Below are positions 60,032-64,000 of a stretch of DNA of 64,000 nt, piece after piece. Under the pieces are notes generated by a model. That model did not search any database. It had not been told where the DNA came from and saw nothing but the letters and a program-made list of their open reading frames with translations. The translations under genes were made by a program, and so were the position numbers. The stretch comes from Monoplex corrugatus. Its lineage: Eukaryota > Mollusca > Gastropoda > Littorinimorpha > Ranellidae. The stretch is from assembly GCA_030674185.1 (NCBI GenBank), contig JAPXFY010000146.1, forward strand, positions 1-64,000, written 5' to 3'. Numbering within the stretch: position 1 is the stretch's first letter; each line of letters opens with the position of its first letter.

Positions 60032-63000
60032 ATGAAGATTACAACCGCAACTCAATCCATACCGGCCCGGTCGTCGCCCGGAACAAGGACCGCGCCTTCC
60101 GTCGCTGTCCATCAGGGCGGAGGTGAAAAGTATGTGACTGATGGACCAAAATCCCTACGTACAAGAAAAAATGTTACTATCGGCACCTGGAATGTGAGAT
60201 CGCTGAGAGCAGCAGGAAAAGTTGCAGAACTAACGTATGAAATGAAGAGATACCGATGGAACGTCCTTGGGCTCTGTGAGGTACGATGGAAAAACCTCGG
60301 AGAAACGTCTACCCCAGAAGGCCACAAACTCTACTTCAGTGGCAGTGAAGACAAACATGAACATGGAGTTGGATTCCTCATTCACAAAGACACTGTGAAT
60401 GCCATCATGGGATGCCGACCAGTCTCTAGCAGACTCATTACTATTCGGCTTAAGGCTTCACCTTTTAACATCACCGTCATCCAAGCTTATGCCCCAACAA
60501 CTGACTATGATGACGAGGCTGTCGAAGATTTCTATGATCAACTGCAGGAAATCGTAGATCAGACGCCAAAGAAAGACATCATTATAGTGCAGGGCGACTG
60601 GAATGCGAAGATTGGAGAGGATGAACACAATAACTGGAAAGGGATATGTGGCCAATACTGCAACCCTGAGACCAACGAAAGAGGTTTAAGGCTCCTAGAA
60701 TTCGCCAGTTACAACGACCTGAGGGTGGTGAACACGTTCGGTCCACACAAACCATCTAGACGCTGGACATGGCACAGCCCAGGAGAAAAATACCACAGTC
60801 AGATCGACTACATCATGGTTCAAAGACGCTTCCAGTCAAGTGTTAACATCGCAAAGACCAGGAGCTTTCCAGGAGCCGACATTGGAAGCGATCATGAGCT
60901 TGTAATGATGACCTTCAAACTCCGCCTCCAGAGGATGAAGAAACAGGGCAACATAAGAATTAAGTTCAATCTTGAGAAGCTCAAAGACCCCAACATAGTT
61001 GAAAACTTCCAAGCAACGATAGGAGGGAAGTTTGCTCCTCTCCTCGTCCTTGACAATATGGACACCGAAGTAGACACTCTGATCAACAACTTCAACACTG
61101 CCGTGACCGAAGCAGCCAACGACATCCTTGGAAAACACCGACCAACAAAGATGCCCTGGGTCACGGAAGAAGTACTAAAGCTGAGCGACAAACGCAGAGA
61201 ACTAAAGCAAAAGAAGAGTACGGATGAAGGTGCTAAACTATACAGAAAAGCCAACCAACAAGTTAAAGAAGGCATGAGGAAAGCAAAGGAAACATGGATT
61301 GAAGAACAATGCCAAGATATCGAAGCAAACCTGCAGAAAAATAACAGCAAAAAAGCCTACCAGCTTGTGAAAGAACTAGCAAGCTCAAAACAAGGCAGAA
61401 CCACTACCATACAGAACAAAGCAGGGAAATGTCTCACAGAAGATCAAGAGATTCTGCAGAGGTGGACAGAGTACTGCTCCGAATTATACACACACACAAC
61501 AGGAGATCCCAAGGTGCTAGACGTTCCTCCACCAACCAACAACGACAGCTACCCCATCGTGCGAGAAGAAGTTGAAGCTGCAGTAAAATCATTGAAGAAA
61601 GGCAAGTCGGCAGGAATGGACAACATTCCCTCAGAACTGGTCCAGGCAGGAGGAGAGGCCATGATAGATATGTTACTCATCATCTGCAATAAGATCTGGC
61701 GGACAGGTGAGTGGCCAACACCTTGGACCCAGTCCCTGATCATCTCTCCCGAAGAAAGGCAACCTACAACTATGCCAAAACTACCGTACCATCAGCCTGA
61801 TCAGCCATCCAAGTAAGGTCATGCTAAAAATCCTTCTGAGTAGACTGAAGCCACAAGCTGAGGAGATAATAAAAGAAGAGCAGGCAGGTTTCAGACCAGG
61901 AAGAAGTACCACAGAGCAAATTTTCAACCTCAGATTGCTCTGTGAGAAATACCTGCAACACCAGCAAGGCCTTTACCACGTCTTCGTGGACTTCAAGAAG
62001 GCATTCGACAGAGTTTGGCACGCAGCCTTGTGGGCAACCATGAGGCTGTACAACATCAATGCCAACCTGATCAGAACCATAGAATGCCTCTATGAAAAGG
62101 CGACCAGTGCAGTCTACCATGACAACAACATAGGAGAATGGTTCCGAACCACAGTTGGAGTACGCCAAGGATGCCTGCTCTCCCCCACTCTCTTTAACAT
62201 CTTCTTAGAGAGAATAATGGCTGACGCACTTGAAGACCACGAGGGAACAGTCAGCATCGGAGGTAGAACAATCACAAACTTGCGTTTTGCCGACGACATT
62301 GACGGACTAGCTGGGCAAGAGCAAGAGCTAGTCAGCTTGATAAAACATCTTGATGAGGCCTCCACATCATATGGCATGCAGATCAGTGCAGAGAAAACCC
62401 AGTTGATGACAAATAATACCAATGGCATCAGCACTGACATTACCATAGACAACAAGAAACTTGAGACCGTCCATAGATTTAAATATCTGGGAGATATAGT
62501 ATCAGATGAAGGATCAAAGCCCGAGGTACTTTCCAGGATTGCACAGACCACAGCTGCAATGACCAAGCTAAAAGTCATCTGGAACGACAAGAATATCGCA
62601 ATCGGCTCCAAGATCAGACTGATGCGTTCCCTGGTCATGTCAATATTTTTGTATGCATGCGAAACATGGACCATAACAGCAGACATTGAAAGAAGGATAC
62701 AGGCAATGGAGATGAGATGCTTCCGCAAACTCCTTGGTATCTCGTACATAGATCATATAACCAATAAAGTGAAAACCCGAATCGAAAACGCCATCGGGCC
62801 GTATGAAGACCTCCTGACCTCAGTGAAAAGACGCAAACTGAGGTGGTACGGGCACGTCACACGATCATCTGGACTGGCCAAGACCGTCTTGCAGGGAACA
62901 GTTCAGGGAGGGAGACGAAGAGGCAGACAGAGAAAAAGATGGGAAGACAATATCAGAGAGTGGACTGGCCTTGAATGGAATATTCTGCGGAAAGCTGGGA

Positions 63001-63073
63001 CCGTGAGGAGTGGAGGAAGTTGGTTGCAAAATCTTCAATGGTGCCCCAACGGTCAACCAGACTACGGGACTGA
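60032..63073 (+). pseudogene. RTE-like endonuclease-reverse transcriptase with two frame breaks
   Basis: The first frame (60032-61816) carries a complete apurinic-type endonuclease: GTWNVRSLRAAG, VLGLCEVRW (catalytic Glu), VIQAYAPT, IIVQGDWNAKIG (Asp-x-Asn), WTWHSPGEKYHSQIDYIMV and IGSDHELV. It then enters the RT linker (KKGKSAGMDNIPSELVQAGG). A frameshift at about 61740-61752 passes to the 61821-63125 frame. That frame has EQAGFRPGRSTTEQIF, FVDFKKAFDRVWHAALW (motif A), VRQGCLLSPTLFNIFLE (motif B), LRFADDIDGLAG (motif C), HRFKYLGDIV and the post-RT domain (ACETWTITADIERRIQAMEM, RKLRWYGHVTR, RGRQRKRWEDNIREWTG). A second one-base break near 62999 restores the expected end (EEWRKLVAKSS...STRLRD) and a TGA stop at 63071-63073 that is also the first unit of the tail. 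All catalytic residues are present. Only the two indels separate this copy from an intact frame. They may be natural or consensus errors. Confidence 0.85.
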
Positions 63074-63084
63074 TGATGATGATG

Positions 63085-64000
63085 AGACATGGAAATTATG
63101 CTTTGTTCCCTATTTTGTTGTTTGATACTAGACATGGAAATTATGCTTTGTTCCCTATTTTGTTGTTTGATACTAGACATGGAAATTATGCTGTTTGTTC
63201 CCTATTTTGTTGTTTGATACTAGACATGGAAATTATGCTGTTTGTTCCCTATTTTGTGGGGTTTGATACTAGACATGGAAATTATGCTGTTTGTTCCCTA
63301 TTTTGTTGTTTGATACTAGACATGGAAATTATGCTGTTTGTTCCCTATTTTGTTGTTTGATACTAGACATGGAAATTATGCTGTTTGTTCCCTATTTTGT
63401 TGTTTGATACTAGACATGGAAATTATGCCGTTTGTTCCCTATTTTGTTGTTTGATACTAGACATGGAAATAATGCTTTGTTCCTTATTTTGTTGTTTGAT
63501 ACTAGACATGGAAATTATGCTGTTTGTTCCCTATTTTGTTGTTTGATACTAGACATGGAAATTATGCTGTTTGTTCCCTATTTTGTTGTTTGATACTAGA
63601 CATGGAAATTATGATGTTTGTTCCCTATTTTGTTGTTTGATACTAGACATGGAAATTATGCTGTTTGTTCCCTATTTTGTGGTTTGATACTAGACATGGA
63701 AATTATGCTGTTTGTTCCCTATTTTGTTTGATACTAGACATGGAAATTATGCTGTTTGTTCCCTATTTCCTTATTTTGTTGTTTGATACTAGACATGGAA
63801 ATTGTGCTGTTTGTTCCCTATTTTGTTGTTTGATACTAGACATGGAAATTATGCTGTTTGTTCCTTATTTTGTTGTTTGATACTAGACATGGAAATTGTG
63901 CCGTTTGTTCCCTATTTTGTTGTTTGATGCTAGACATGGAAATTGTGCTGTTTGTTCCCTATTTCCTTATTTTGTTGTTTGATACTAGACATGGAAATTA
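63085..64000. repeat. 47-bp satellite, right part (~19 copies, continues past window)
   Basis: Same unit as 58305-59662. Includes a GTGGGG variant at about 63255 and longer units with a duplicated CCCTATTTCCTTATTTTG at about 63763 and 63960. Confidence 0.95.

Larger units (their letters stand above)
59663..63084 (+). mobile_element. Nearly intact RTE-like LINE inserted in the 47-bp satellite
   Basis: A 3.4-kb plus-strand element with a ~370-bp leader, endonuclease, RT, C-terminal domain and a (TGA)n tail at 63071-63085. Both sides are the same satellite (CTTAT before, AGACATGG after). About 17 bp of the satellite period are missing across the insertion and no target-site duplication is seen, so the insertion carried a small target deletion or later loss. 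It differs in sequence from RTE-A but shares its 3' design. Confidence 0.88.

Noticed and set aside
61821..63125. LINE frame continuing into Asp repeats and satellite
   Set aside because: The last ~125 bp are read out of frame after a one-base break near 62999. The natural end is the TGA at 63071-63073.

Overview
This is a 64 kb stretch of animal nuclear DNA, most likely from a lophotrochozoan and plausibly a gastropod mollusc. I infer this from the mix of non-LTR retrotransposons (RTE-like, I-like, L2/CR1-like), a Tc1/mariner element, TTAA-flanked MITEs and very abundant tandem repeats. The species cannot be fixed from sequence alone. I find no host protein-coding gene, rRNA or convincing functional tRNA. 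Nearly all long open frames are either transposon proteins or artefacts of short-period repeats.

Layout. 1-6341 is an extraordinary tract made almost only of A and C. 7014-8217 is an antisense RTE fragment inside which a 28-bp minisatellite has expanded. 8490-9686 holds a retroelement tail and a family-B LINE 3' fragment. 9836-11193 is a complete DD41D mariner-like element with an intact transposase. 11398-18430 holds two large satellites (48-bp and 55/51-bp units). 18655-19613 is GT/GA microsatellite. 19921-20165 is a possible tRNA-derived SINE. 20458-21856 is a 15-bp minisatellite, and 22101-22660 is (CA)n.

23161-26730 is a minus-strand, decayed I-like LINE. 27607-28994 is an internally deleted family-B LINE with a perfect 14-bp target-site duplication. 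29192-33214 holds SINE tails, MITEs, another RTE fragment and two minisatellites. 33215-51200 is a patchwork of duplicated ~0.3-1.1 kb units, interrupted by two L2/CR1-like LINE copies (34676-37760 and 39441-41578), a hAT-like deletion derivative (42437-42928), a near-perfect palindromic MITE (46353-46591) and a 46-bp array. 52194-52672 is a 37-bp array. 53090-55925 holds two RTE-A copies in inverted orientation. 55975-58100 is a 40-bp satellite. 58305-64000 is a 47-bp satellite into which a nearly intact RTE-like LINE (59663-63084) has inserted.

How the parts relate. The recurring process is birth and amplification of repeats from mobile-element sequence. A minisatellite has grown from LINE coding sequence, LINEs have internal deletions that keep their ends, MITEs keep only terminal palindromes, and a SINE-like tail shares a conserved 3' stem-loop with the I-like LINE that may mobilise it. 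The mariner transposase is the only mobile-element protein that is both complete and uninterrupted. The RTE at 60-63 kb lacks only two small reading-frame breaks, and the L2/CR1-like copy at 39.7-41.6 kb is open but truncated at its 5' end.
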